This document shows positions 18,202 through 27,200 of a stretch of 60,197 bases of DNA, piece by piece (the first letter of the stretch is position 1; each line of letters starts with the position of its first letter). Under the pieces are notes generated by a model that did not search any database, was not told the DNA's origin, and was given only the letters and a program-made list of their open reading frames with translations. A program made the translations under genes and the position numbers. Origin of the DNA: Geobacter sp. (GTDB lineage Bacteria; Desulfobacterota; Desulfuromonadia; Geobacterales; Geobacteraceae); contig DAIEGL010000124.1 of the NCBI GenBank assembly GCA_027356255.1, positions 1 through 60,197 on the forward strand, written 5' to 3'.

Positions 18202-18960
18202 CTACCTCATGGGAGATTTGAACGTCTGCTGGCACTGCTTCTCGAAGTCCCGCAGCAGTCTTTCCGTCAACTGGCCGGAACTGAACCAGCGGCGACAGCG
18301 GGCATGGCGCTCCTCGTACATCTCGAACAGCTCAGCCTTGCGCAACGGGCCGAACTTGAGCCCGGACGACTTTGCCTGTGCCAGAGACTCCGGGTCCAGT
18401 TCCGTAAGGAGTTCGTCCAGAACGGCCGTGGCCGCCACCTGGTACGACTGGTGCGCCACCTGAAACGCCTGCTTTATCTGGTCAAGATAATCCTTGAGCG
18501 AAGCGCCCCCCGCCCCTTCTTCCAGATTCGAGCCGATGACCTTGCGGATGGTGGCCAGCTCCGGGTGCTGGCCGAGCAGGGTGACATTGATCACGGAAAT
18601 GATCTCGTTCAGCGTGTCGAACAGCGTGTTCAGGCTTTGGGCAAACTTCCCGGAGATCTCGTCGGACCCGATTTCGGTCGTACCGATCGCCTTCCCGAGA
18701 AAGAGAGAAATCAGCCGCGTCACGTCTGCCGAAGCCTGTGTGGTCGCCTGGCTCCCCATGGTGGTTGCCACAACGACGGGTTCGGGACGGTCGAACCGCT
18801 CGGCCAGCGACTCCAGGAGATGCAGCCGCTCAGCCTGGGGGAGAGCGCCGAGTTCCCGGTCGAGGTACCCTTCAACGGCGCTCTCAAGGTCAGAGGGACA
18901 GGAACTGCCGATTGACCTGACCCCGCGGGCCAGGTTGTCCACCAGGAGCGAATTATTCAT
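18202..18960 (-). CDS. T6SS-associated protein resembling the C-terminal domain of FHA (TagH) proteins
   Basis: 252 mostly helical residues with no membrane segment. The C-terminal half (SLKDYLDQIKQAFQVAHQ, AVLDELLTELDPESL, KAELFEMYEERHARC, LLRDFEKQCQQTF) resembles the domain that follows FHA in TagH-type T6SS proteins (helices, a DPExL turn, an aromatic ExY motif and a terminal F). In this locus that domain appears to be a separate gene, with the FHA part encoded at 20527-21456. The ATG at 18960 has AAGGA upstream; another in-frame ATG lies at 18975. Confident as a T6SS component by position, moderate for the family. Confidence 0.65.
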   Translation of the reverse strand: MNNSLLVDNLARGVRSIGSSCPSDLESAVEGYLDRELGALPQAERLHLLESLAERFDRPEPVVVATTMGSQATTQASADVTRLISLFLGKAIGTTEIGSDEISGKFAQSLNTLFDTLNEIISVINVTLLGQHPELATIRKVIGSNLEEGAGGASLKDYLDQIKQAFQVAHQSYQVAATAVLDELLTELDPESLAQAKSSGLKFGPLRKAELFEMYEERHARCRRWFSSGQLTERLLRDFEKQCQQTFKSPMR

Positions 18961-18971
18961 GGCAACATCCT

Positions 18972-20267
18972 TCAATTTCTGGGGAACCTGGGGCGGATTC
19001 TCCCCCCCTGCGGCATGACGACGATCGTCTCCGCCAACTCATCCGTCTCTTCCGGCGCCTCAGCCGCTGGCGGCGACTGGTCGTCCGGCTGTATCCTCTC
19101 CGGCGCTGCCGTAGGTAAAAACTGCCGTGTCGGTCGGGAAGGATTAAGCAGCACCGTTTCCAGCAGACCGTCTGCGCCCGGGTTCGCCGGCGGCGCAGCC
19201 GCATGTACCTGTGCCGGGGCAGAACGGGGGAGTATATAGGTTTCATCAAGTTGCGGTTCGGCCGGCGGTGCCGCATTCCGCGCGAACGCCGGCCCAGGTG
19301 ACAGAATGACCGTTTCCATGGTCTCATCGAAATCGTCCGGCGCAGAGACGGGCGATGCCGGCGCCGGTATCGGCCGCAGCTCCTGCCGGTTCCTGGCGAT
19401 GAGCCGCGACAGCACCCCGTGCAACTCCCTGTCGTCGGGGCGCCGCAGCTCCTGCACCGGTTGCTCCAGGCGCGGCCCCACGGCAAACATGGCCGCTTTC
19501 AGATCGGCCCGCAGCTCCTCGACCGACCGGACGATCCCGTCACAACTCGCATCGTGCCGTTTCGCCGCCCCGAGCAGTTGGTAGCCCGGCGCACAGGCCC
19601 GTTCCCACAGCGGGAGCCACTCCCCTCTGAGCGGGATACTCCCCGGATGCCAGAACAGGTTGTCCGGGGTTGCAAGTTCCCGTAGCGCCCGCCCCGGGTC
19701 AGCAGCATCCGCCGACGCCGCCAGATACTCGTTCACGGCGCCGAGCAACTTGCCATCCCCTACCCGCCCGTTCCGGATCAGCAGCTGAAACCAGACCAGC
19801 CCCAATGAAGTGAGGGCATCGGCGCTTGCCTCAAGCCGGGGCGCAGCAGGAAGCGGTGCGATATCCGCCAATAATTCGATCTGGAAATTCCAGCATAACG
19901 GCAGCAGCCCGCTCGCCGGCGGGATGCGCACCCAGACCCGGTCGCATTTCACCCCGGCCGGGGGTTGATCGTTCCGGCCGAGACACTGCTGCAGCAGGTC
20001 GCTCAAAAGGGTGAGCTTCAAAAAGAGCGTTTCCAGGAAGGAACGGTCATCCCCCCGGGGGAAGAGCGGCTCGCCCGGGAAGCCGGCCCCCCGGAGTTCC
20101 CCGAGGCGATTGACCCGGCCCCGGTTCAGGATCGGATCGAGACGGGCTTGAAGCTCCTCGATACCGGCACCGGAAAGAATTTGCACGAAATCGAGGGCCG
20201 GCAGCGAGGGGGCCTCCGCGAGCAGCAGGTAAAATGGAAGCGGCTTGTTTTCTGTCAGTAATGCCAT
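18972..20267 (-). CDS. T6SS-associated protein with four C-terminal ETxxL/V motifs
   Basis: I do not recognise a named family for the 431-residue product. Residues 1-290 look globular and helical with several Trp. Residues 300-431 form a Pro/Ala-rich, probably disordered tail with four spaced copies of a short motif: METVILSP (T319), DETYILPR (T343), LETVLLNP (T371) and AETIVVMP (T414). Each has Glu at -1 and Leu/Val at +3 from the Thr, the spacing FHA domains read in phosphothreonine ligands. A tandem FHA protein is encoded just upstream. Inference: a phospho-switch scaffold of the T6SS. ATG at 20267, weak RBS. Confidence 0.6.
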   Translation of the reverse strand: MALLTENKPLPFYLLLAEAPSLPALDFVQILSGAGIEELQARLDPILNRGRVNRLGELRGAGFPGEPLFPRGDDRSFLETLFLKLTLLSDLLQQCLGRNDQPPAGVKCDRVWVRIPPASGLLPLCWNFQIELLADIAPLPAAPRLEASADALTSLGLVWFQLLIRNGRVGDGKLLGAVNEYLAASADAADPGRALRELATPDNLFWHPGSIPLRGEWLPLWERACAPGYQLLGAAKRHDASCDGIVRSVEELRADLKAAMFAVGPRLEQPVQELRRPDDRELHGVLSRLIARNRQELRPIPAPASPVSAPDDFDETMETVILSPGPAFARNAAPPAEPQLDETYILPRSAPAQVHAAAPPANPGADGLLETVLLNPSRPTRQFLPTAAPERIQPDDQSPPAAEAPEETDELAETIVVMPQGGRIRPRFPRN

Positions 20268-20294
20268 GGCAATGTCCCGAATAAACCTAAAACC

Positions 20295-20474
20295 GGCAGT
20301 TGAAGGGGGCCGGATTGAGCGACTACGCGCAATTTCGTTGCCGCTCTTAGCGAAATGAGCGTCAACGGCCGATATTGTCTGAACCCGGAGGGGGAGTTTA
20401 TCGGCTGTAGCGGAATGAGCTTAGAGCGGCAGAAACAGGGCGTTCGGAGCGAAAGAAGGCCCCCTTCAACTGCC
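20295..20474. repeat. 180-bp nested palindromic element
   Basis: The ends GGCAGTTGAAGGGGGCC (20295-20311) and GGCCCCCTTCAACTGCC (20458-20474) are a perfect 17-bp inverted repeat. Inside, GCCGCTCTTAGC and GCTTAGAGCGGC pair imperfectly, and GCCGATA/TATCGGC pair at the centre. It lies between the FHA gene and the ETxxL gene, with no coding capacity. No transposase is present. The arm is related to the repeat at 3993-4036. It could be a MITE-like repeat or a structured leader/attenuator. Confidence 0.8.
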
Positions 20475-20526
20475 GCATTCAGGTTAAATGTTTCCTGTTT
20501 TCCCGGGGAGACACGCGGGTCTGCCC

Positions 20527-21456
20527 CTACCTTAATCCCTTGACAAATCTGGAGAGGAAGCCCGGCGCCGCTTTTCCGGCGGCCTCGTCCCTCGTCTCGA
20601 TCTGCACATCGGCCGTTCTCTGCTGACACTGCTCAATGGGAGCCGTTTCAACCTCGGCCAGCCTTCCATCCCCCAGGAACTTGAATACAGGCCCCTGAGG
20701 AGAACAGGCGATTTCATCGAGCTGATTGAGCCGTACCGGCATGTCGATCGGCCGGCCGTTCACCGTCACCACCCTCTGTCCGGTCAGCTCCTTCAGCCAG
20801 TAATTCCCCTGGCTGAAGAACAGTTGCACATGCTGTTCGCATATCCCGGCGTGCTGCAGCACGAAGTCGCACCGGGCATGGGTGCCGATGACGACGGGGA
20901 GCTCCCGGTACGAGCGGATGGTCGGCCCGAACTGGATGATCAGGGGGGCATTCACCTTTTGCGGCGTGGCCACCGGTGCCGCTGCTTCCTCCCTTGCAGG
21001 GGGGGGGACGCTCGGCACAATCGACGGCCGCGGCGGCTCCGGCCGCGCTTCCGGGGCGACCGGCGCCATGGCGATCACCGGTGCCGGTTCCGGCTCCCTG
21101 ACCGGCATAGGCTCCGGCTCCGCCAGCCCCTCCACCACCTCGGCATTGAAGCTCACCTTGGGACCGCCGCTGCCGAACTCGATCACGTCGCCGTTGCGGA
21201 GCACCGCTTCCCGTACCTGCTTGCCGTTCACAAAGGTGCCGAACCGGTCATTCCCGGCGATCAGTTTGAACTGGTTCCCCTCCCGCTGGATTCTGGCGTG
21301 GTCGCGGGAAACGCCCGGCTCGTCTGGCGGGAAATGCAGGGTAGATGACGGCAGCCGGCCGATCGTAATCAGCGGGTCGCCAAACTCCTGGATCTGCCCC
21401 TTCAATCCCCCCTGGATATGAATGAGCTGGACGACAATGCGCGGTGGATGCTTCAT
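20527..21456 (-). CDS. Tandem FHA-domain protein of the T6SS locus
   Basis: 309 residues with two forkhead-associated domains joined by a Pro/Ala-rich linker (about 110-175). FHA1 (about 5-105) has the full phosphothreonine-binding set: IGR, SRDHARI and GTFVNG. FHA2 (about 180-285) is degenerate: IGT replaces IGR and CEQHVQL replaces the SRxHA motif, while VTVNGRPI remains. In P. aeruginosa, Fha1 is phosphorylated by PpkA and promotes H1-T6SS assembly. Neither kinase nor phosphatase is in this window. The start is ATG at 21456, 42 bp after the Pal-like gene. Confidence 0.88.
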   Translation of the reverse strand: MKHPPRIVVQLIHIQGGLKGQIQEFGDPLITIGRLPSSTLHFPPDEPGVSRDHARIQREGNQFKLIAGNDRFGTFVNGKQVREAVLRNGDVIEFGSGGPKVSFNAEVVEGLAEPEPMPVREPEPAPVIAMAPVAPEARPEPPRPSIVPSVPPPAREEAAAPVATPQKVNAPLIIQFGPTIRSYRELPVVIGTHARCDFVLQHAGICEQHVQLFFSQGNYWLKELTGQRVVTVNGRPIDMPVRLNQLDEIACSPQGPVFKFLGDGRLAEVETAPIEQCQQRTADVQIETRDEAAGKAAPGFLSRFVKGLR

Positions 21457-21498
21457 GACCGTGACCCCATAAGCGGTGTACCTTCCTCCCGAATCCCG

Positions 21499-22122
21499 TT
21501 ATTGCTCGACCTTGGCGGAACGGAGCGGCTCCGCCCCGTCTTTCCCGACAATTTCCACGCGACGGTTCTTCCTCCAGGCCGCTTCATTGTGACCTGGATC
21601 GACCGGGTTTTCGCGGCCGTAACTCATGACGGAGAGGCGTCCCGCATCCACTCCGCGGGTGACCAGATACGACCGGACCGCGGTGGCCCGCCTTTCCCCC
21701 AGGGCGATGTTGTACTGATCGTCGCCCCGTTCGTCGCAGTACCCTTCGATGATATAGGAGACGCTGTCCCCTTTCACGACCTGATACAGCCGCTCCAGCG
21801 TGTCCCTGGCATCCTTCTCCAGCAGATAGGAATCAAACCCGAAATAGATCGGGCTGAACTGCTCACTCTTGGCGGCCGCGGTATCCGCACCCTGGGCAAC
21901 GGCCGGTGCGCCCTTTTTCTCCGCCTCGGCAGCGGAGAGAGCAGCCTGGGGATTCTGAAGCGGTGCGGGAAATTCCGGTTTCGTCAACGGCCGGCAGACC
22001 ATGTTCGGATTGCGGGCCGCCGTTCCCGAGCCGGCCGGAACCGGTGGGTTCGAGGCGCACCCCGCGGAGAGACAAGCCAGACTGCAACAGCTCAAAACGA
22101 GCAGCTTCCTGATATTCATCAT
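21499..22122 (-). CDS. Pal/OmpA-like peptidoglycan-binding lipoprotein
   Basis: The 207-residue precursor has a lipobox LSAGC with Cys at residue 22, a linker, and a C-terminal OmpA/Pal domain: IYFGFDSYLLEKDA, IIEGYCDERGDDQYNIALGERRA as consecutive motifs, and NRRVEIV at the end. CDERG and the Asp/Arg ligands for diaminopimelate are present. It lies at the head of the T6SS genes, and TssL here lacks its own peptidoglycan-binding domain. Inference: it anchors the T6SS membrane complex to the wall, as TagL/SciZ does in other systems. The ATGATG start at 22122 has AAAGGAG upstream. Confidence 0.85.
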   Translation of the reverse strand: MMNIRKLLVLSCCSLACLSAGCASNPPVPAGSGTAARNPNMVCRPLTKPEFPAPLQNPQAALSAAEAEKKGAPAVAQGADTAAAKSEQFSPIYFGFDSYLLEKDARDTLERLYQVVKGDSVSYIIEGYCDERGDDQYNIALGERRATAVRSYLVTRGVDAGRLSVMSYGRENPVDPGHNEAAWRKNRRVEIVGKDGAEPLRSAKVEQ

Positions 22123-22158
22123 TACTCTGATGCTCCTTTCACACGCGGCCACCCTTTC

Positions 22159-24198
22159 TCAGCGCTTGGCCTGATTAATTTGCGCCTTGGCCTTGCTGAT
22201 ATCCTCGGAAGACGCATAGCGGACCGGCCAGACATAGCCGACCTTGTTCTTGTTTTTCAGGCTCACGCTCCCATTCCCCAGATTTATGGAATAGGAATAC
22301 ATGGGACCGAGGGGATTGATCGATGAACTCCAATAATTGTCGTGTTTGACGATATTGCTGAACGGGTGCCCATCCGGATAAGATCCGTCCATGCCACCCT
22401 GTTTATCGACGAGGACCTTCCACTCTTCCTTGGTCGGCAGATGCCAGTCGGCATAGCCGCCGTATTTCAGGTTATCCACATACTGCATGGCCTCATCCAG
22501 CTCCATGCCCCGATAGGGATAATTGGCATTCTTCAGCCACATCAGGCGGGTCCTGGTGTCGATAACCACGTCGCCGTACAAAAGGAAGCGCCCCTTGGCA
22601 TCGGATGCCACCGGTTTCAACTCTTCCAGTTTCTGGCTGTAAAGCTCCCGCTCCTCCTTCAGCTTCAGCCGTTCCTGCTCCATGGCCAGTTTTTGCTTCG
22701 TCAGTTCGTTCTCAATCCTGGCCCGCTCCTCATCGGCCTTTCGCCGCTGCGCCTCCAGTTTCTCCGTCTCTTTCCTGATCTGCGCCATCCGCTGCTGCTG
22801 CTCCTCCTCGACCAGCTTTCTCTTCTCCTCTTCCTTCTTGAGCCTGGCCTCGGTCTCCTCCTGCAAACGCTCCCGTTCCCGCACCTTCTTTCTTTCCGCC
22901 TCTATCTTGCTTCGTTCGGCCAGCATGCGCTGCTTCTGCTGCTCGATCTCGGTCAGCGATGCCGTAGCGACGTTGTTGCTGTTTTTCTGCAAGGCTTGCA
23001 GCCGCTCTTCTTCAGCCATATTCTTCCTGGCCAGCTCCTCCAGGCTGTTCTTGTCGCTCAACAGGCTCTTGCGCTCCGCTGCCAGCCTGGCTTTTTCCGC
23101 AGTGGACTTCTTCTTTTCCTCCTCAAGCTTGCGCCTGATGGTTTCAGTTTCCTTTTCCTGCGCCTCGTTCTCCGCAGCCAGTTTCTTCAGTTCCGCATTC
23201 TTCTGCTCGGCCTTCTTCCGCTCCTCTTCCAGCTGCCGCTTGACGGCCTCGTTCTCCTGCTTCAACTTCTCCATCTCTTCTTTCAGGTTCGGCTTTTTCG
23301 GGCGCTCCGCCACATTCAGCTTGGCCAGGACGAAAAGGCCGTCGTCGTCGATGGCGCTCTGCACCCTGGACCGTTCGGGTCTCTGGCTCCCTTTCTGGTC
23401 CACCTGCGGCTGAATCTGCTGATTGAAAAGCGTAGCCACATCAACGTATTTTCTCTGGTTTTCCTCCAGCGACTTGATCATGTAATGGGCAAAGAGGCTG
23501 TGCTCGCTGCCGCGCACCCCATCCTCCACCGGCTCGTTGCCGCCCGAGGTGATGACCTCCCGGGACTTTCTGGAGGCGCGCTCCTGCAGCTTCTGGTTCA
23601 GCGCATCCTCATCGTCGTCCACCATCACATCGTTGGTCAGGCTGCGCCGCATCATGGTGCCGCTGTAGCAGCTGTCCGCGACCAGGAGGAAATTCTTGAT
23701 TTTGATCTTCTCCGTCTCCAGCAGGGCCCGTATCTGGGAATGGGCAATCCAGCTGCTGGGATCGTCGCTCTTGCCGTCGATCGGAATCCAGTACCCCTCC
23801 TTGGTCAGGTCGTCCACATTGCCGTGGCCGGCGTAATAGACGAGCAGGTTGTCCTTGTCCGTCAGCTTCTGCGCCTTTTCCCGCAACAGCCTGACGATAT
23901 TGGAGGCGGTCGGTTTTTTCTCCGTCTTGTCCGTAATCAGGACGACGTCCTCGAACCCGTACTGATCCTTCAGCACCTGCCCCAGCTTTTCCACGTCCTT
24001 GACCGGCGTCTTCAGGTGCGGCATCACCTGGTAATCGTTGATGCCGATGAGCACGGCGTGGTATGAGCCGAGCCCCGCGGCAACGGCGGAAGGCTCTTTC
24101 GCCCTGATGGAAATGCCGCGCTGCCCGCCGGCATAAGCCGGAATGACGAGTGAGACGCAAAGCGTAACAATTACCAGCACCTTAAACACATTTTTCAT
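22159..24198 (-). CDS. Exported caspase-like (C14) protein with coiled coil and DUF1566-type C-terminal domain
   Basis: 679 residues. A signal peptide (1-23, ending PAYAG) leads to a caspase-like domain (about 45-290) with the His/Cys dyad at H125 (YYAGHGN) and C177 (ADSCYSGT). Residues about 300-545 are a charged Glu/Lys/Arg coiled coil. The C-terminal domain (about 550-665) has the DUF1566/Lcl pattern: DTRTRLMWLKNA, AMQYVDNLKYGGYADWHLPT, YWSSS and WPVRY. It starts 37 bp after the TpsA stop and ends 36 bp before the Pal-like gene, bridging the adhesin and T6SS blocks. The target is unknown; processing of TpsA is one possibility. Confidence 0.85.
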   Translation of the reverse strand: MKNVFKVLVIVTLCVSLVIPAYAGGQRGISIRAKEPSAVAAGLGSYHAVLIGINDYQVMPHLKTPVKDVEKLGQVLKDQYGFEDVVLITDKTEKKPTASNIVRLLREKAQKLTDKDNLLVYYAGHGNVDDLTKEGYWIPIDGKSDDPSSWIAHSQIRALLETEKIKIKNFLLVADSCYSGTMMRRSLTNDVMVDDDEDALNQKLQERASRKSREVITSGGNEPVEDGVRGSEHSLFAHYMIKSLEENQRKYVDVATLFNQQIQPQVDQKGSQRPERSRVQSAIDDDGLFVLAKLNVAERPKKPNLKEEMEKLKQENEAVKRQLEEERKKAEQKNAELKKLAAENEAQEKETETIRRKLEEEKKKSTAEKARLAAERKSLLSDKNSLEELARKNMAEEERLQALQKNSNNVATASLTEIEQQKQRMLAERSKIEAERKKVRERERLQEETEARLKKEEEKRKLVEEEQQQRMAQIRKETEKLEAQRRKADEERARIENELTKQKLAMEQERLKLKEERELYSQKLEELKPVASDAKGRFLLYGDVVIDTRTRLMWLKNANYPYRGMELDEAMQYVDNLKYGGYADWHLPTKEEWKVLVDKQGGMDGSYPDGHPFSNIVKHDNYWSSSINPLGPMYSYSINLGNGSVSLKNKNKVGYVWPVRYASSEDISKAKAQINQAKR

Positions 24199-24235
24199 GG
24201 CTTACCCCCCTCTTCCATGATCCGATACGAACCGA

Positions 24236-27200
24236 TCAAAAAACCTGCTTCTCCTCCATCAGCAGACACGGATTGCCGTCCGGCAGCACCCCCGGCAGGA
24301 ACTCCTGGACCGGCTTGGGCTTCTCCTGGTCATCCATGGAGATCGCCTCATTGGGCGCCACCGAGAAGAACTCCTCAAAGCTGGTCAGCATCAGCATGCT
24401 GTCCATCACCTTGGAGTTGACCGCCATATTGATCGTCTTCCCACCCAGGAGCACCGACTCCTGATACGCCTCCTGCAACCCGCCGCCGGCAATCATCCCC
24501 TTGTACAGGACAACCCCCGGCGCATCCGACTGGATATTCGGCCAGGAGTTATACATGACAACCCCGGGAGCATACGCCTGAACCTTCTGCCAGTTGCTCA
24601 TATCGACACTTTCCAGCTTCGCTGAGGCCGCCAGTTCCGATCCGGTGGCATGCACATTGATCTGTCGGGCCGAAATGCGTGGTTTTGACTTCATGCCGAT
24701 GGTTTCTGCATTCAGGTTCACCGTATTGGCGTAAATGGAACCACCCTCTATGGTTTTTGCGGTCAGAGTCACCGTGTCGCCGATAATGGTATCGGGACTG
24801 ATCACCATGTTCCCTTTCGTTGACAGGGTGACGTCGCCGGTGTTCTTCACCTCGTTGATGTAGAGATCGGTCATGTCGGCAAACTCGATATTGCCGGAAC
24901 CGCCATTGACGGCATTGAACGTCTTGACCTCGTTCTGCGCCAGGAGGGCGGTCCCGCTGGCCGAGGTGGTGGTCAGCAGGCCGTTCGTCGCGATGATGCC
25001 GCCGGTCTGGTCGATCCTCCCCTGTTCGGCGTTCAGGGCGATCTTGCCGCTCTCGCTCTTCAGGTTGTGGGCAACCGTGATCCCCTTTACCCCCTCCAGG
25101 GTCATGTTGCCGGTGGTGGTCGTCAGGTCGGCGGCCGTGCTCAGGGTGCCGCCGCTATGGAGGAAGAGGTCGGCACTCCCGGTGTCGATGGCAGTGGCGG
25201 GAAGGGTCAGCTTCCCGGCGGCCACCACCCGGAGCGGGCTGTTGGAGGCTATGGCGAGGGAACCCAGGGCAAGATCGTTCCTGTCCCGGATGGAGGTGGC
25301 GCCGCCGGCCACAGACACGGCGCCGCCGAAGTCGTTATCGCCGTTGTCCAGGGTGACGGCGCTGCCGCCGGCGTTGATGTGGCTTGCGCCGCTGACCGTA
25401 AGCGCGCCGCTCTGGCCGACCGCGCCGCCGGCGTTCGCGACCAGGTCGCCGGTGACGGCAGTGGCGCCGAAGGTCAGCTCTTTCGAAGCGGTGGTGAGGC
25501 TCCCGCTGGTGCCGTCCACGGTCAGGTCGCCGCCGACGGTCAGCCGGGTATCGCCAGTGGCCAGGTGAGCGGTCAGGCCGTTTGCGTCCACGATCTTCGT
25601 GCTACCGCCGGTCACGGTCACCGCACCGATGAAGTCATTGGCTCCGTTGTCCAGGGTGACGGCGTTGCTGCCGGCATTGATGGTGCTCTGGCCGGTGACC
25701 GTCAGCACGCCGCTCTGGCCAACTGCGCCGGAGGCAGTGGCGACCAGGTCGCCGTTGACTTTGGTTGCGCCGCGGCCGAAGGTCAGCCCTTGGGAGTCAG
25801 TGGTCAGACTGGCGCTGTTACCGTCCACGATCAGGTCGCCGCCGGCAGTCAGCTCAGTTGCGCCGGTCGTCAGGTGGGCGGTCAGGCTGTTCTTGTCCGC
25901 AATTTTCGTGGTGCCAGCGACGACGGTAACCGCGCCACCGAAGTCATTGCCCGCGTTGTCCAGGGTCACAGCGTTGCTTCCGGCGTCGATGGAGCTGTTG
26001 CCGGAAACGGTCAGCGCTCCGCTCTGTCCGACCGCACCGGCGGAGGTCACAGCCAGGTCGCCATTGACAGTGGTTGCGCCGCTGCCAAAGGTCACGTTCG
26101 TCGCATTGGTGGCCAGATTACCGCTGGCACCGTCCACGGTCAGGTTGCTGCCGGCGGTCAGAGCGGTTGCATCGGTCGTGTTCAGGTGGCCCGTCAGGCT
26201 GTTTGCATCCACGATCTTCGTGGCGCCGCCGGTCACGGTCAGAGCGCCGATGAAGTCATTGTCGGCATTGTCCAGGGTGACGGCGTTGCTCCCTGCGTTG
26301 ACGGTGCTGGCTCCGGCGACCTTTAGAGCCCCGGTCTGTGAGACTGCGCCAGTGGCGGTCGCAGCCAGATCACCGTTAACTGTGGTGGCGCCGAAGGTAA
26401 GGCCGGCCGAGTGGGTGGTCAGGGTGGCACTGGCGCCAGCCACGGCCAGATCGCCGCCAGCAGTCAGATCGGTGGCGCCGGTCGCCAGGTGGGAGGTCAG
26501 GCTGTTCTTGTCTTTGAGAGTGGTGGCCCCGCCGGCGACCGTCACTGCGCCGACGAAGTCGTTGCCCGCGTTGTCCAGGGTGACGGTATTGCTGCCGGAG
26601 TTGATGGTGCCGGCTCCGGTAACCGAGAGAGCCCCAGTCTGCGCGACCGCGCCAGTGGCGGTCGCAGCCAGATTACCGTTAACGGTGGTAGCGCCGAAGG
26701 TCAGACCGGCTGAATGGGTAGTCAGGTTGCCGCTGGTGCCGTCTACGGTCAGATCGCCGCCGGCCGTCAGGTCGGTGGCGCCGGTCGTCAGATGGGCGGT
26801 CAGGCTGTTTGCGTCTCTGAGGGTTGTGGTGCCGCTGGCGACCGTCACTGCTCCGACGAAGTCATTGCCTGCATTATCCAGGGTGACAGCCCCGCTCCCC
26901 GCGTTGATGGTGCTGGCGCCGGTCACCGTCAGTACACCGGTCTGTCCGACCGCGCCAGTGGCGGTCGCAGTCAGATCGCCGGTAACGGTGGTGGTGCCGC
27001 TGCCGAAAGTCAGGCCGGCCGAGTGGGTGGTCAGACCGGCGCTGGCACCGTCCACAGTCAGATCACCGCCGGCCGCCAGGTCGGAGACACCGGTGGTCAG
27101 GTGGACGTTCAGGCTGTTCTTGTCCTTAAGAGTGGTAGCCCCGCCGGCAACTGTCACGGCGCCACCGAAGTCGTTGGCGGCGTTGTCCAGATCAACGGTC

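Noticed and set aside
1-24200. VgrG/PAAR spike genes within the T6SS locus
   Set aside because: No VgrG, PAAR or Rhs sequence was found in any frame here; they must lie elsewhere, perhaps left of the window.
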